Both the position numbers and the translations under genes were made by a program. From an uncultured Lachnospiraceae bacterium (lineage in GTDB: Bacteria; Bacillota; Clostridia; Lachnospirales; Lachnospiraceae): a stretch of 64,000 bases of DNA. The notes beneath the pieces are model-generated. The model was not told the DNA's origin. It did not search any database and worked only from the letters and a program-made list of their open reading frames with translations. Below are positions 1-7,377 of this stretch, in pieces. Location: positions 62,001 to 126,000 of the forward strand of contig CAJTWM010000008.1 in NCBI GenBank assembly GCA_910579805.1. The letters are read 5' to 3'. Each line of letters opens with the position of its first letter. Position 1 is the first letter of the stretch.

Positions 1-189
1 AAGCATCGGCTCCGGATTTTTTGTCCAAAACACAATACAATCAACTACTTTAGGTGTTATATCAATCTTACTTACCTGATGTGCATTCATTGGATTTCTA
101 ACATATACGAATCCTTCTTTTATTCTATTAAAAAACCATTCCGAATAATAGTTAGGAATATCGGTTCTTCGGCTTACGCTTAATATCAT
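1..189 (-). CDS. DUF1848 family protein, N-terminal part (runs off the window)
   Basis: An open frame begins at an ATG at 189 and stays open to the window edge (63 codons). An AGAAGGGG ribosome binding site lies just upstream. The translation starts MILSVSRRTDIPNYYSEWFF and continues with FVYVRNPMNAHQ and DCIVFWTKNP, which is the N-terminal signature of DUF1848, a family usually described as radical-SAM-like of unknown function. The cysteine-rich part would lie outside the window. It starts 17 bases after the stop of the small ORF at 206-424, so the two are probably cotranscribed. The family call is from motif memory, not a search. Confidence 0.8.
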   Translation of the reverse strand, partial: MILSVSRRTDIPNYYSEWFFNRIKEGFVYVRNPMNAHQVSKIDITPKVVDCIVFWTKNPEPML

Positions 190-205
190 TACGCCCCTTC
201 TTTCT

Positions 206-424
206 TTACTGCCTTTTATTCATACTTCCCGTCATGCCCTTTACAGCGTCAGCGCCATAAATGGCACAAACAAAGAATGCCGTTTGCGCCAATTTATCAA
301 TGAATGTCCTTATTTCTTCAGTAGTACTTTCTTGTACATACCCAAAAAACATATTGAACCCGCATTTGATACAAAATACAGACAAAATCCCCAAAACACA
401 TACGTTCTGGGGATTGGAATCCAT
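206..424 (-). CDS. small hypothetical protein upstream of the DUF1848 gene
   Basis: A 72-residue ORF with an early hydrophobic stretch containing two cysteines (CVLGILSVFCIKCGF) followed by a soluble, mildly acidic part. I do not recognise a family. The upstream sequence has only a weak purine-rich binding site, so the start is uncertain. Its stop is 17 bases before the ribosome binding site and start of the DUF1848 gene, and both lie downstream of rpsI on the same strand. A functional link with DUF1848 is inferred only from position. Confidence 0.45.
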   Translation of the reverse strand: MDSNPQNVCVLGILSVFCIKCGFNMFFGYVQESTTEEIRTFIDKLAQTAFFVCAIYGADAVKGMTGSMNKRQ

Positions 425-466
425 ATTGTATTCCGTTTGCCTGTTTCAAACGAAAATTCTGAAGAA

Positions 467-862
467 TTATCTCTTGGAGAACTGCGGAGCGCGACGAGCC
501 GCCTTGAGACCGTATTTCTTTCTTTCTTTCATTCTCGGATCTCTTGTTAAGTATCCTGCTTTTTTAAGCACCGGTCTGTAATCGCCGTCTGCCTGTAACA
601 ACGCTCTTGCAATACCATGCCTGATTGCACCCGCCTGACCAGTGTAACCGCCGCCATGTACGTTTACAAGAATGTCAAATTTCTCCACCGTTTCCGTTGC
701 GGTAAGAGGCTGACGAACGATAACCTTCAATGTCTCTAATCCGAAATACTCGTCGATGGGTCTTTTATTGATTGTAATATTCCCTGTTCCGGGTACTAAA
801 TATACTCTAGCGATAGATTTTTTTCTTCTACCAGTTCCGTAGAATTTTGCTGCGTTAGCCAT
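467..862 (-). CDS. rpsI: 30S ribosomal protein S9
   Basis: 131 residues, the normal S9 length. The N-terminus carries the GTGRRKKSIARVYL motif and the C-terminus ends in the conserved KKYGLKAARRAPQFSKR tail, whose last arginine contacts P-site tRNA in known ribosomes. An AAGGAG ribosome binding site precedes the ATG. The gene follows rplM by 28 bases, forming the usual L13-S9 pair, and is last in the unit. Only a weak 5-bp hairpin lies just downstream, with no convincing terminator. Confidence 0.98.
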   Translation of the reverse strand: MANAAKFYGTGRRKKSIARVYLVPGTGNITINKRPIDEYFGLETLKVIVRQPLTATETVEKFDILVNVHGGGYTGQAGAIRHGIARALLQADGDYRPVLKKAGYLTRDPRMKERKKYGLKAARRAPQFSKR

Positions 863-890
863 TTTAATTTTCTCCTTTCAGTTCCTTTAA

Positions 891-1319
891 TTAAAATGTT
901 AATACTTCAGGTTTCTGAGCTGCATGATTGTGCTCCGGTCCTGCATATACATGAAGTTTTGTATACATTTGTCTTCCTAAAGGTCCTTTGGGAAGCATGC
1001 CTTTTACAGCGAGTTCGATAACCTGCTCCGGTTTCTTTGCTAATTTTTCTCTTAATGTCGCTTCTTTCATACCGCCGACATAATCCGAATGATGATAATA
1101 AATCTTCTGATCCAGTTTCTTACCGGTCACTTTGATTTTTTCTGCATTTACAACGATCACATAATCGCCCGTATCCATATGCGGCGTAAAAATCGGTTTG
1201 TTCTTACCTCTTAAGATTTTAGCAACCTCGGATGCCAAACGTCCAAGTGTCATATCTGCAGCGTCTACCACATACCATTTTCTTTCGATCGTAGACGGAC
1301 TAGCCATAAATGTTTTCAT
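891..1319 (-). CDS. rplM: 50S ribosomal protein L13
   Basis: 142 residues, typical of L13, with the characteristic segments WYVVDAADMTLGRLAS, GDYVIVVNAEKI and MLPKGPLGRQMYTKLHVYAG. An early assembly protein of the 50S subunit that binds 23S rRNA. A GAAAGGAG binding site precedes the chosen ATG. It has its own consensus promoter at 1490-1518 and a leader of roughly 165 nt. In Firmicutes such leaders are often an L13-responsive autoregulatory RNA, so feedback control is likely here (inference). Confidence 0.98.
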   Translation of the reverse strand: MKTFMASPSTIERKWYVVDAADMTLGRLASEVAKILRGKNKPIFTPHMDTGDYVIVVNAEKIKVTGKKLDQKIYYHHSDYVGGMKEATLREKLAKKPEQVIELAVKGMLPKGPLGRQMYTKLHVYAGPEHNHAAQKPEVLTF

Positions 1320-1486
1320 GATTGATCTCCTTTCGAAGCTTTTGATTTCCTTCGTCTGTCCCTTTCCTTTCCTTCATGCAGATGTCCGGCCACACTCCAA
1401 AAATTCCAGAAACTTAAAATATTGCTATATTTCATATACCGTCGCCGGGGCTTTGGCTTCGATATACTTAAACATTGTCACAGTAA
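1320..1486 (-). ncRNA. rplM 5' leader, candidate L13 autoregulatory leader
   Basis: About 165 nt of untranslated RNA lies between the consensus promoter and the rplM start. It contains GC-rich pairing potential around 1437-1460 (GCC..GGC) in otherwise AT-rich sequence, and an AG-rich run before the ribosome binding site. Firmicutes rplM-rpsI operons are known to carry an L13 leader motif. Assignment rests on position and length, not on a covariance search. Upstream, 1519-1673 holds no gene I can support. Confidence 0.45.
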
Positions 1487-1489
1487 AAT

Positions 1490-1518
1490 ATTATATTATA
1501 CGCACCCGAGTGTGTCAA
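1490..1518 (-). promoter_or_regulatory. consensus sigma-A promoter for rplM-rpsI
   Basis: On the minus strand the -35 is TTGACA (1513-1518) and the -10 is TATAAT (1490-1495), separated by exactly 17 bp. Both hexamers match consensus fully. Transcription should begin near 1483. Confidence 0.9.
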
Positions 1519-1673
1519 TGACTTTTTCGATGATTCAGCATGATTTCAGCAATTTTTCTTCAAATCCAATATCCTTCACGATACGTTTCAATATGATTTC
1601 ATTCCCACATAATACTGCCGCAATCTTTCTGCCGGATGCTCTTCCTATCCTGCCCTTTTGCCGTCCCCGGTTA

Positions 1674-2411
1674 TCACAGGATCTGGTATTGGCACAACGT
1701 AAGCCCGTTTGCCGGAGCTGTAGGCCCTGCGCAGGCCCTGTCCTTTTTTTCAAGAATCGTTTTCACTTCCGCAGGTTCCAGATTTCCCCTGCCTGCCTCG
1801 ATCAACGTCCCCGCAATGATCCTGACCATATTATATAAAAATCCGTTTCCAGTCACCCTGATTACGATCTCTTCTCCTTCTCTGCAGACCTGCAGGTCGT
1901 AAATGGTTCTGACCGTGGATTCTGCCGCCGTCCCCGCCGAACAGAAGCTCTTAAAGTCATGCTCCCCTATCAGAAAGGCTGCCGCCTCCCGCATCCTTCT
2001 TTCATCCAAAGGCACATAAGTAAAATAAGCATACAGCCGTTTCACGGGCATCGGAAATTCTGCATTATAGATGCGGTATTCATATGTTTTTTTCGAAAAA
2101 CAACGCCTCGGATGAAAATCCGGCGGCACCTGCCTCGATTCTTGTATCCGTATATCCTCCGGAAGTCTCTGGTTCAAGGCATAAGAAAATTTTTCTGCAG
2201 GCATTTTCGCTTCTGTATCGAAAACGGCCACATTCCCCAAAGCATGCACTCCTGAATCGGTTCTGCTGCCTCCGGTCACCCTGATATCCTCTCCTAAAAG
2301 CTCCGAAAGCACGCGATTTAGTTCCCCTTCGATCGTATTACCGTTTCGCTGCACCTGCCATCCGCAATAAGAAGTTCCGTCATATGCTACCGTCAGCATG
2401 ATCCTTTTCAT
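1674..2411 (-). CDS. truA: tRNA pseudouridine synthase A (positions 38-40)
   Basis: 245 residues, normal for TruA, which makes pseudouridine at positions 38-40 of the tRNA anticodon arm. The catalytic aspartate is D52 in GGSRTDSGVHA. The N-terminal VAYDGTSYCGWQVQ and the C-terminal NGFLYNMVRIIAGTL motifs are intact. The start follows an ATAGGAGC binding site contributed by the repeat element at 2416-2482. It sits at the end of the ecfA1-ecfA2-ecfT unit, the usual order in Clostridia and Bacilli. Confidence 0.97.
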   Translation of the reverse strand: MKRIMLTVAYDGTSYCGWQVQRNGNTIEGELNRVLSELLGEDIRVTGGSRTDSGVHALGNVAVFDTEAKMPAEKFSYALNQRLPEDIRIQESRQVPPDFHPRRCFSKKTYEYRIYNAEFPMPVKRLYAYFTYVPLDERRMREAAAFLIGEHDFKSFCSAGTAAESTVRTIYDLQVCREGEEIVIRVTGNGFLYNMVRIIAGTLIEAGRGNLEPAEVKTILEKKDRACAGPTAPANGLTLCQYQIL

Positions 2412-2415
2412 GTTT

Positions 2416-2482
2416 GCTCCTATCTGTCCGCGTCAGCGGACACTCAAGTCAGAGAGGTTGGAATCGTATCTCTTTCAACCTT
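2416..2482 (+). repeat. two-hairpin intergenic element, copy A (diverged second hairpin)
   Basis: Read on the plus strand: edge CTCCTATCTG, hairpin GTCCGC-gtca-GCGGAC, a linker, then a second inverted repeat GAGGTTG...CAACCTT. The edge and GC hairpin match the other copies (9.2, 45.5, 48.6, 49.7 kb), while the second hairpin resembles only the 49.7 kb copy. It fills the ecfT-truA junction, and the complement of its edge is the truA ribosome binding site. Confidence 0.75.
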
Positions 2483-2495
2483 CCCGTCACGCCGC

Positions 2496-3317
2496 TTACG
2501 GCGCCATAAATAATCCCGGCAGGATCCGCCCGCCTAAAATACAGACTGCAAGATACAGAAAAACCGTAAGGTAAGCGAGCCCGTCCCTTTTTTTATACTG
2601 CAAAGGCTTCATTTTGGTTCGATGCTCGCCTCCCCTGTAGCACCTCGCCTCCATTGCCATCGCCAGATCGTTGGCACGCCTGAAAGCGGATATAAATAGG
2701 GGTACCAGCAACGGCACGAGACTTTTCGCCTTTTTCACCAGATTGCCGCTTTCGAAATCCGCTCCCCTTGCAATCTGCGCTTTCATGATCTTATCCGTCT
2801 CTTCCAGAAGGATCGGAATGAAACGGAGGGCTATCGCCATCATCATCGCCACTTCGTGTACCGGCACATGAAAAATCTTGAACGGCTTCATCAGACTCTC
2901 CAATCCATCCGTCAGATTATTGGGCGTGGTCGTTAAAGTCATCACCGAAGAACCGATAATCAAAAAGACCAGCCTGATCGCCATCTTTACCGCAATCTCA
3001 ATGCCTTCTTTCGTAATCTTCAATTTCCATACCGTAACGACCGCCTCTCCCGGCGTCAAAAACAGATTGAACACTACCGTGATCACAAGCAGCATCACGA
3101 TAGATTTCATTCCTTTTACCATAAAACGAAAGGGAACTTTGGAAACCTTGATCACCCAAGCCAGAAAAAGCCCCGCTATCGCATAACCGATAAAATTATT
3201 TACCACAAACAAAGAAATAATAAAAATAATGGTGCCTGAAAGCTTCACCCTCGGATCCAGTCTATGGATCACAGAATCCGATTGATAATATTGTCCTAAT
3301 GTAATATCCCTAAGCAT
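2496..3317 (-). CDS. ecfT: ECF transporter transmembrane component EcfT
   Basis: 273 residues with about five to six membrane helices. It is the T component of energy-coupling-factor importers, joining the two ATPases to exchangeable vitamin-binding S components. The coupling motifs are visible as QIARGADFESG and AMEARCYRGG. Start chosen at MLRDITLGQYYQ (3317), with GGAAGG about 9 nt upstream, because the longer frame reads into a tandem-repeat spacer. It follows ecfA2 after 151 bp. No S component is present, so this is a shared (group II) module whose substrates are set elsewhere. Confidence 0.95.
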   Translation of the reverse strand: MLRDITLGQYYQSDSVIHRLDPRVKLSGTIIFIISLFVVNNFIGYAIAGLFLAWVIKVSKVPFRFMVKGMKSIVMLLVITVVFNLFLTPGEAVVTVWKLKITKEGIEIAVKMAIRLVFLIIGSSVMTLTTTPNNLTDGLESLMKPFKIFHVPVHEVAMMMAIALRFIPILLEETDKIMKAQIARGADFESGNLVKKAKSLVPLLVPLFISAFRRANDLAMAMEARCYRGGEHRTKMKPLQYKKRDGLAYLTVFLYLAVCILGGRILPGLFMAP

Positions 3318-3357
3318 ATGATGCCCTTCCCGCAGCCGAATCCCTGACCGTACTGCT

Positions 3358-3445
3358 ACATCCGTTTCCAAATCCTGCTTTCTTTTATATGAAATTCTAC
3401 TTTCTTATACATGGAACTCTGCCCTCTTATACGCAAAATCCACTT
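3358..3445. repeat. four imperfect 22-bp tandem repeats between ecfA2 and ecfT
   Basis: Four consecutive 22-bp units (3358-3379, 3380-3401, 3402-3423, 3424-3445) share the minus-strand pattern AGNAGNATTT...TATAAGA, with the last copy most diverged. The period is not a multiple of three and stops interrupt the frames, so they are not coding repeats. A 15-codon reading frame starts in the first copy but has a poor binding site. Function unknown. Confidence 0.6.
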
Positions 3446-3468
3446 TTCCCATGAGTTATTCCCTGCTC

Positions 3469-4335
3469 TCAATCTGCAATGCCGCCAGCCAGACCAAAAG
3501 CGCGCAGGATCTCTTCTTTCGCCTCTGCAATCGTTGTCGCCTGCGCCTTTACCGGAAATCCTTTTTCCCTTAACGCATGCATGATATAGGTCACCTGCGG
3601 CGCTGCAAGCCCTACTTCCTCCAATTCCTTATAATGCGCAAATACTGCCTTAGGCACGCCGTCAAACATCACTTTTCCGCGGTTCATGACAATGATACGG
3701 TTCACATATTTCGCCACATCTTCCATACTGTGGGACACGAGTACGACTGTCATTTTCGTTTCCTCACGAAGTCTTTTGACCTGATCCAATATTTCGTCCC
3801 GCCCTTTGGGATCCAGTCCCGCCGTCGGCTCATCCAAAATCAGTACCTCCGGCTTCATCGCCAGCACGCCCGCAATAGCCGCTCTTCTTTTTTGCCCGCC
3901 TGAAAGTTCAAACGGGGACTGATAAAAAAGCTCCTCCGGAAATCCTACCAGCCTCAATGCTTCAAAAGCCCTGAGCTCCGCTTCTTTTCTGGATAACCCT
4001 AGATTTTTAGGACCGAAGCAGACGTCGGAAAAAACGTCTACTTCAAAAAGTTGATGTTCCGGATACTGAAAGACCAATCCTACCTTACTCCGTAATGTTT
4101 TCAGATCATAGTCTCCGTCATGGATATCGGCTCCGTTATAGTATACCCCGCCGTCCGTGGGCTTCATCAGACCATTCAAATGCTGTACCAGCGTTGATTT
4201 TCCCGAGCCGGTATGACCGATCAGTCCGATAAACTCTCCGTCCCCTATCTGCAGTGACACGTCGTCCAACGCCTTGACCGGAATTTCCGTATCTCCGTCA
4301 TATACATAATTTACATGATTTAGAATAATTGACAT
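3469..4335 (-). CDS. ecfA2: ECF transporter ATPase EcfA2
   Basis: 288 residues. An ABC ATPase with Walker A GHTGSGKST, Q-loop in VFQYPEHQLF, signature LSGGQKRR, Walker B VLILDEPTAGLDP and switch histidine in VLVSHSMEDV. The C-terminal helical extension is typical of EcfA proteins that pair as a heterodimer and grip EcfT. Start taken at MSIILNHVNYV (4335) after GGAGAG. It lies 132 bp downstream of ecfA1 in the same unit. Confidence 0.95.
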   Translation of the reverse strand: MSIILNHVNYVYDGDTEIPVKALDDVSLQIGDGEFIGLIGHTGSGKSTLVQHLNGLMKPTDGGVYYNGADIHDGDYDLKTLRSKVGLVFQYPEHQLFEVDVFSDVCFGPKNLGLSRKEAELRAFEALRLVGFPEELFYQSPFELSGGQKRRAAIAGVLAMKPEVLILDEPTAGLDPKGRDEILDQVKRLREETKMTVVLVSHSMEDVAKYVNRIIVMNRGKVMFDGVPKAVFAHYKELEEVGLAAPQVTYIMHALREKGFPVKAQATTIAEAKEEILRAFGLAGGIAD

Positions 4336-4467
4336 ATTCTCTCCAATCCCAATTCTTTTCAAAGTAACCCCTACGGTTCTGCTTTTCAGAATCCCAAATC
4401 CGGTATGGGCTGAATCCTTTTACGCGCTGCCCCGCCCTTCCCACCTTTTGTCAAATTTCTCTCTTTA

Positions 4468-5325
4468 CTATGACCGCCTCAGGTCTTCAAGCGCCTCTGT
4501 CAATTCCTTTATTGTCAGTATCCCTTCAGGTATATCCAGCCCGCTCTTTTTTAGCTCATGTGCAAGAAGCGTCACCTGAGGGACGTCCAAGCGGAGCGAT
4601 TTCAGCTTATCCACCTGTGAAAAGATCTCTCTGGGAGTCCCTTCCATTTCAATGTGTCCTTTATCCATAACAAAGACTTTATCCGCATAAATGATTTCTT
4701 CCATATAATGCGTAATCAGTACCGCCGTAACTTTCTCTACATCGTTTAGAGCCCGTACCGCCCTGATTACTTCTTTTCTTCCGTTGGGGTCTAACATCGC
4801 CGTCGGCTCGTCCAGAATGATGCACTTAGGATGCATTGCGATCACGCCTGCTATCGATACCCTTTGTTTCTGTCCGCCCGACAATTTATTAGGAGAATGC
4901 TTGCGAAATTCATACATTCCTACTGCCTTTAAACTCTCTTTCACCCGTTCCCATATTTCTTTGGTAGGGATTCCCATATTCTCAGGACCAAATCCCACAT
5001 CTTCTTCAACCACCTGACCGATGATCTGGTTGTCGGGATTTTGAAATACCATCCCTGCCCTCTGCCTGATATCCCAGATCTTTGTTTCATCTCCCGTATC
5101 CATTCCGTCCACCCAGACAGTCCCCTCCGTAGGGAATAGGATCGCGTTGATATGTTTTGCCAAAGTAGACTTTCCCGAACCGTTATGCCCTAAAATGGCA
5201 ATAAACTGTCCCGGCTGTACATCAATGTCCACCTCGTCAACGGCCCTTGTGATCCCTTCTACATTCCCTTCTTCATCGCGCCTTATATATTCAAATACCA
5301 ATTTACTTGTCTGAATAATTCCCAT
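4468..5325 (-). CDS. ecfA1: ECF transporter ATPase EcfA1
   Basis: 285 residues. First gene of the ECF module. Walker A GHNGSGKST, Q-loop VFQNPDNQI, signature LSGGQKQR, Walker B CIILDEPTAMLDP and the H-loop VLITHYMEE are all intact. It forms the ATPase pair with EcfA2 for vitamin or metal uptake. The start at 5325 follows TAGGAGC; the longer frame adds 12 residues without a better site. A good promoter lies at 5369-5397. Confidence 0.95.
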   Translation of the reverse strand: MGIIQTSKLVFEYIRRDEEGNVEGITRAVDEVDIDVQPGQFIAILGHNGSGKSTLAKHINAILFPTEGTVWVDGMDTGDETKIWDIRQRAGMVFQNPDNQIIGQVVEEDVGFGPENMGIPTKEIWERVKESLKAVGMYEFRKHSPNKLSGGQKQRVSIAGVIAMHPKCIILDEPTAMLDPNGRKEVIRAVRALNDVEKVTAVLITHYMEEIIYADKVFVMDKGHIEMEGTPREIFSQVDKLKSLRLDVPQVTLLAHELKKSGLDIPEGILTIKELTEALEDLRRS

Positions 5326-5368
5326 ATGTGCTCCTATATCCGATAACCTATATGCTGCCACGGTCTTA

Positions 5369-5397
5369 ATTGTACTAAATTATAATCATAATTACAA
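5369..5397 (-). promoter_or_regulatory. sigma-A promoter for ecfA1-ecfA2-ecfT-truA
   Basis: Minus strand: -35 TTGTAA (5392-5397), 17-bp spacer, -10 TACAAT (5369-5374), about 45-50 bp before the ecfA1 start codon. An alternative TATAAT at slightly higher coordinates lacks a good -35. Confidence 0.7.
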
Positions 5398-5449
5398 GAT
5401 ATTGTTCGCCGTCGGCAGCGCTTTCACCGAACTTTCTTTATCAGGGCGT

Positions 5450-5480
5450 TTTTCAAACATACTTATAGTATGTTTGAAAA
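5450..5480. repeat. 13-bp perfect inverted repeat between ecfA1 and the M15 peptidase
   Basis: TTTTCAAACATAC and its exact complement GTATGTTTGAAAA flank 5 bases. There is no following U-tract on either strand, so it is not a typical terminator. It lies between two divergent promoters and could be an operator. One arm recurs exactly at 42713-42725. Confidence 0.6.
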
Positions 5481-5543
5481 TTGCTTTCCCCGGGATGTGC
5501 GTCACAATTTGTGGGACATTTCCCAATACCTCTCTCCAAAAGC

Positions 5544-5573
5544 ATGACAGAACCGCTTCCTTTATGATATAAT
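5544..5573 (+). promoter_or_regulatory. extended -10 promoter for the M15 peptidase gene
   Basis: TATAAT at 5568-5573 preceded by TGA (extended -10), with ATGACA (5544-5549) 18 bp upstream as a weak -35. It lies about 110 bp before the chosen start. Confidence 0.55.
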
Positions 5574-5684
5574 TCGTTTGTCCCGCAAATATTATGCGGC
5601 ATTTCCAAAGCGTATTTGATTTTGGTTATTTACCATAAACAATTTGCGTCCTCTTCATTATGGCGCAATAAAACGGAGGCGTTA

Positions 5685-6623
5685 ATGAAAGAATATATAA
5701 AACCGCTTGCCATCTTATTTGGCATTATATTTATCAGTTCCGCTATGATGCATCTGCTCTCACACTCGGAAACCTTGAGCGAATACGTCGCCAAAAATTC
5801 CCAGTCCGAATCCCAGCAGGCGTCCCAGTCCGGTCAGGATGAAAAAAATCCGGATGAGGATCCCGCCCCTGAGGAATCTCCTGACGAATCTTTGTCAGAA
5901 ACCGCTGCCGCACCGGAAATGTCTTCCACACAGGAAATTCCTTCCGTGCCGGAAACAGATCCGGCTGCAGCCGGACCGGAACCGGAAACTTCCCCCGCCG
6001 GTACGGCGGGCTCCCAGCCGGAGGCAGAAGACGTTACCCGGTCTTTCTACTATGAACCCCTACCCGATCAGGTCATAAAGAAAATAACCGGTGTTTCTTA
6101 TGAAGAAAATGAAAATATCTCTCTGGAAGATTTACGTTATATGCACATCCTTCACTATAATTTTGACGCGGAAGTGACGGAAGGCGAACTGATCTGTAAT
6201 AAAGCGATCGCTGATGACCTTTTGGAAATTTTTTACGAGCTTTATTTATCGGAATATAAGATAGAAAAAGTACGTCTGATTGATGAATATGGCGGTGATG
6301 ATACCGCATCCATGGAAGATAACAATACTTCCTGCTTTAACTACCGTGTCGTAGACGGTACGACCAGCCTTTCCAAGCACGCCTATGGTCTGGCCATCGA
6401 TATCAATCCTTTTTATAATCCCTATGTAGTCTTCCAGCCGGACGGCGACACTTATATTTCCCCGAAGGGCAGCGAAGATTATGCTGACCGCTCGACCGAA
6501 TTTCCTTATAAAATCAACGATGAAGATCTATGCTACAAGCTGTTTATGGAACATGGCTTTGTCTGGGGCGGAAATTGGAACTCCTGTAAAGACTACCAGC
6601 ATTTTCAAAAAACATTAAATTAA
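5685..6623 (+). CDS. M15-family D-alanyl-D-alanine carboxypeptidase-like lipid- or membrane-anchored protein
   Basis: 312 residues. An N-terminal membrane segment (about residues 7-24) acts as signal anchor. A long Ser/Glu/Pro-rich linker follows (about 30-125), then a C-terminal M15 peptidase domain. Zinc ligands fit H in SKHAYG, D in AIDINPFY and H in CKDYQHF, the VanY/CwlK-type arrangement that trims peptidoglycan peptides. The start at 5685 has GGAGG 5 nt upstream; the longer frame from 5616 has none. It is the only plus-strand gene inside the ribosomal block and converges on rplQ. The substrate bond is inferred from the family. Confidence 0.88.
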   Translation: MKEYIKPLAILFGIIFISSAMMHLLSHSETLSEYVAKNSQSESQQASQSGQDEKNPDEDPAPEESPDESLSETAAAPEMSSTQEIPSVPETDPAAAGPEPETSPAGTAGSQPEAEDVTRSFYYEPLPDQVIKKITGVSYEENENISLEDLRYMHILHYNFDAEVTEGELICNKAIADDLLEIFYELYLSEYKIEKVRLIDEYGGDDTASMEDNNTSCFNYRVVDGTTSLSKHAYGLAIDINPFYNPYVVFQPDGDTYISPKGSEDYADRSTEFPYKINDEDLCYKLFMEHGFVWGGNWNSCKDYQHFQKTLN

Positions 6624-6636
6624 AATACACAGCAAT

Positions 6637-6690
6637 AAAAAACAGGTATTCCCGATACTGTGTACCGGATAATACCTGTTCTATTTTACT
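6637..6690 (-). terminator. intrinsic terminator ending the ribosomal superoperon (bidirectional potential)
   Basis: AACAGGTATT (6641-6650) and AATACCTGTT (6671-6680) form a perfect 10-bp stem. On the minus strand the stem is followed directly by six or more U residues, just after rplQ. On the plus strand the U-tract is poorer but could still help end the peptidase transcript. Confidence 0.9.
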
Positions 6691-6713
6691 CTTTACATCA
6701 TGCAAACATGATT

Positions 6714-7250
6714 TTATACGAACTCAAGAAGCACTTCCAAAGCGCCGTCGCCTTTACGCTGACCGATCTTCACGATTCTCGTATAACCACCTTTACGTCC
6801 CGCATATTTAGGTCCATATTCGTCAAATAACTTTGCTACCAGATCTATCTGCTTCGTTCCTCTCTTTTTTCCTGCATTGGTAGCAGGAACTTCCGTTACG
6901 GGATATAAAACTTTGATCATCTGTCTTCTTGCATGAAGTCTGGAAGGCAGATCTTTTTTAATCTCTTTTTCCACTTCATCATAAACGGTCTGTTTCTTAC
7001 CGTCCACTACTTCTTTTACTCTCTTACCGTCTTTATCTTTACGGGGAACTTTAGCAGTTACCTTTACGGTTTCAAAATTGTCTTTTTCTCTTACTGCCGC
7101 TGCGATCAACCCTTCAACGATTTTCTGTACTTCTTTTGCTTTTGCTTCCGTAGTAACGATCTTGCCGTTGTGTACCAACGCTGTTACCTGATTTCTCAGT
7201 AATGCTTTTCTCTGGCTTGATGTTCTGCCAAGTTTTCTGTATTTTGCCAT
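6714..7250 (-). CDS. rplQ: 50S ribosomal protein L17 with internal insertion
   Basis: 178 residues against about 115-130 in most bacteria. The N-terminal core MAKYRKLGRTSSQRKALLRN and C-terminal LFDEYGPKYAGRKGGYTRI are standard. The extra length is a lysine-rich insert at about residues 60-112 (VPRKDKDGKRVKEVVDG...). From memory, this extended form occurs in several Lachnospiraceae. L17 lines the peptide exit side of the 50S subunit. It is the last gene of the superoperon and is followed by the 6.65 kb terminator. Confidence 0.96.
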   Translation of the reverse strand: MAKYRKLGRTSSQRKALLRNQVTALVHNGKIVTTEAKAKEVQKIVEGLIAAAVREKDNFETVKVTAKVPRKDKDGKRVKEVVDGKKQTVYDEVEKEIKKDLPSRLHARRQMIKVLYPVTEVPATNAGKKRGTKQIDLVAKLFDEYGPKYAGRKGGYTRIVKIGQRKGDGALEVLLEFV

Positions 7251-7377
7251 TTTTCCTATCTCCTTCTAATGGTTTGCATCCGGCCACGCTCTTTGGACTT
7301 ACTTACCGAATGTGTGAACAGTTCCATTATATGAGCAACACCCCCGCGCTCTTTGGGCTTACCGGAGCTGTATTTCA

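Noticed and set aside
1535..1753. 72-codon minus-strand ORF overlapping the end of truA
   Set aside because: It has no ribosome binding site and more than half of it is truA in another frame. The non-overlapping part resembles no family.
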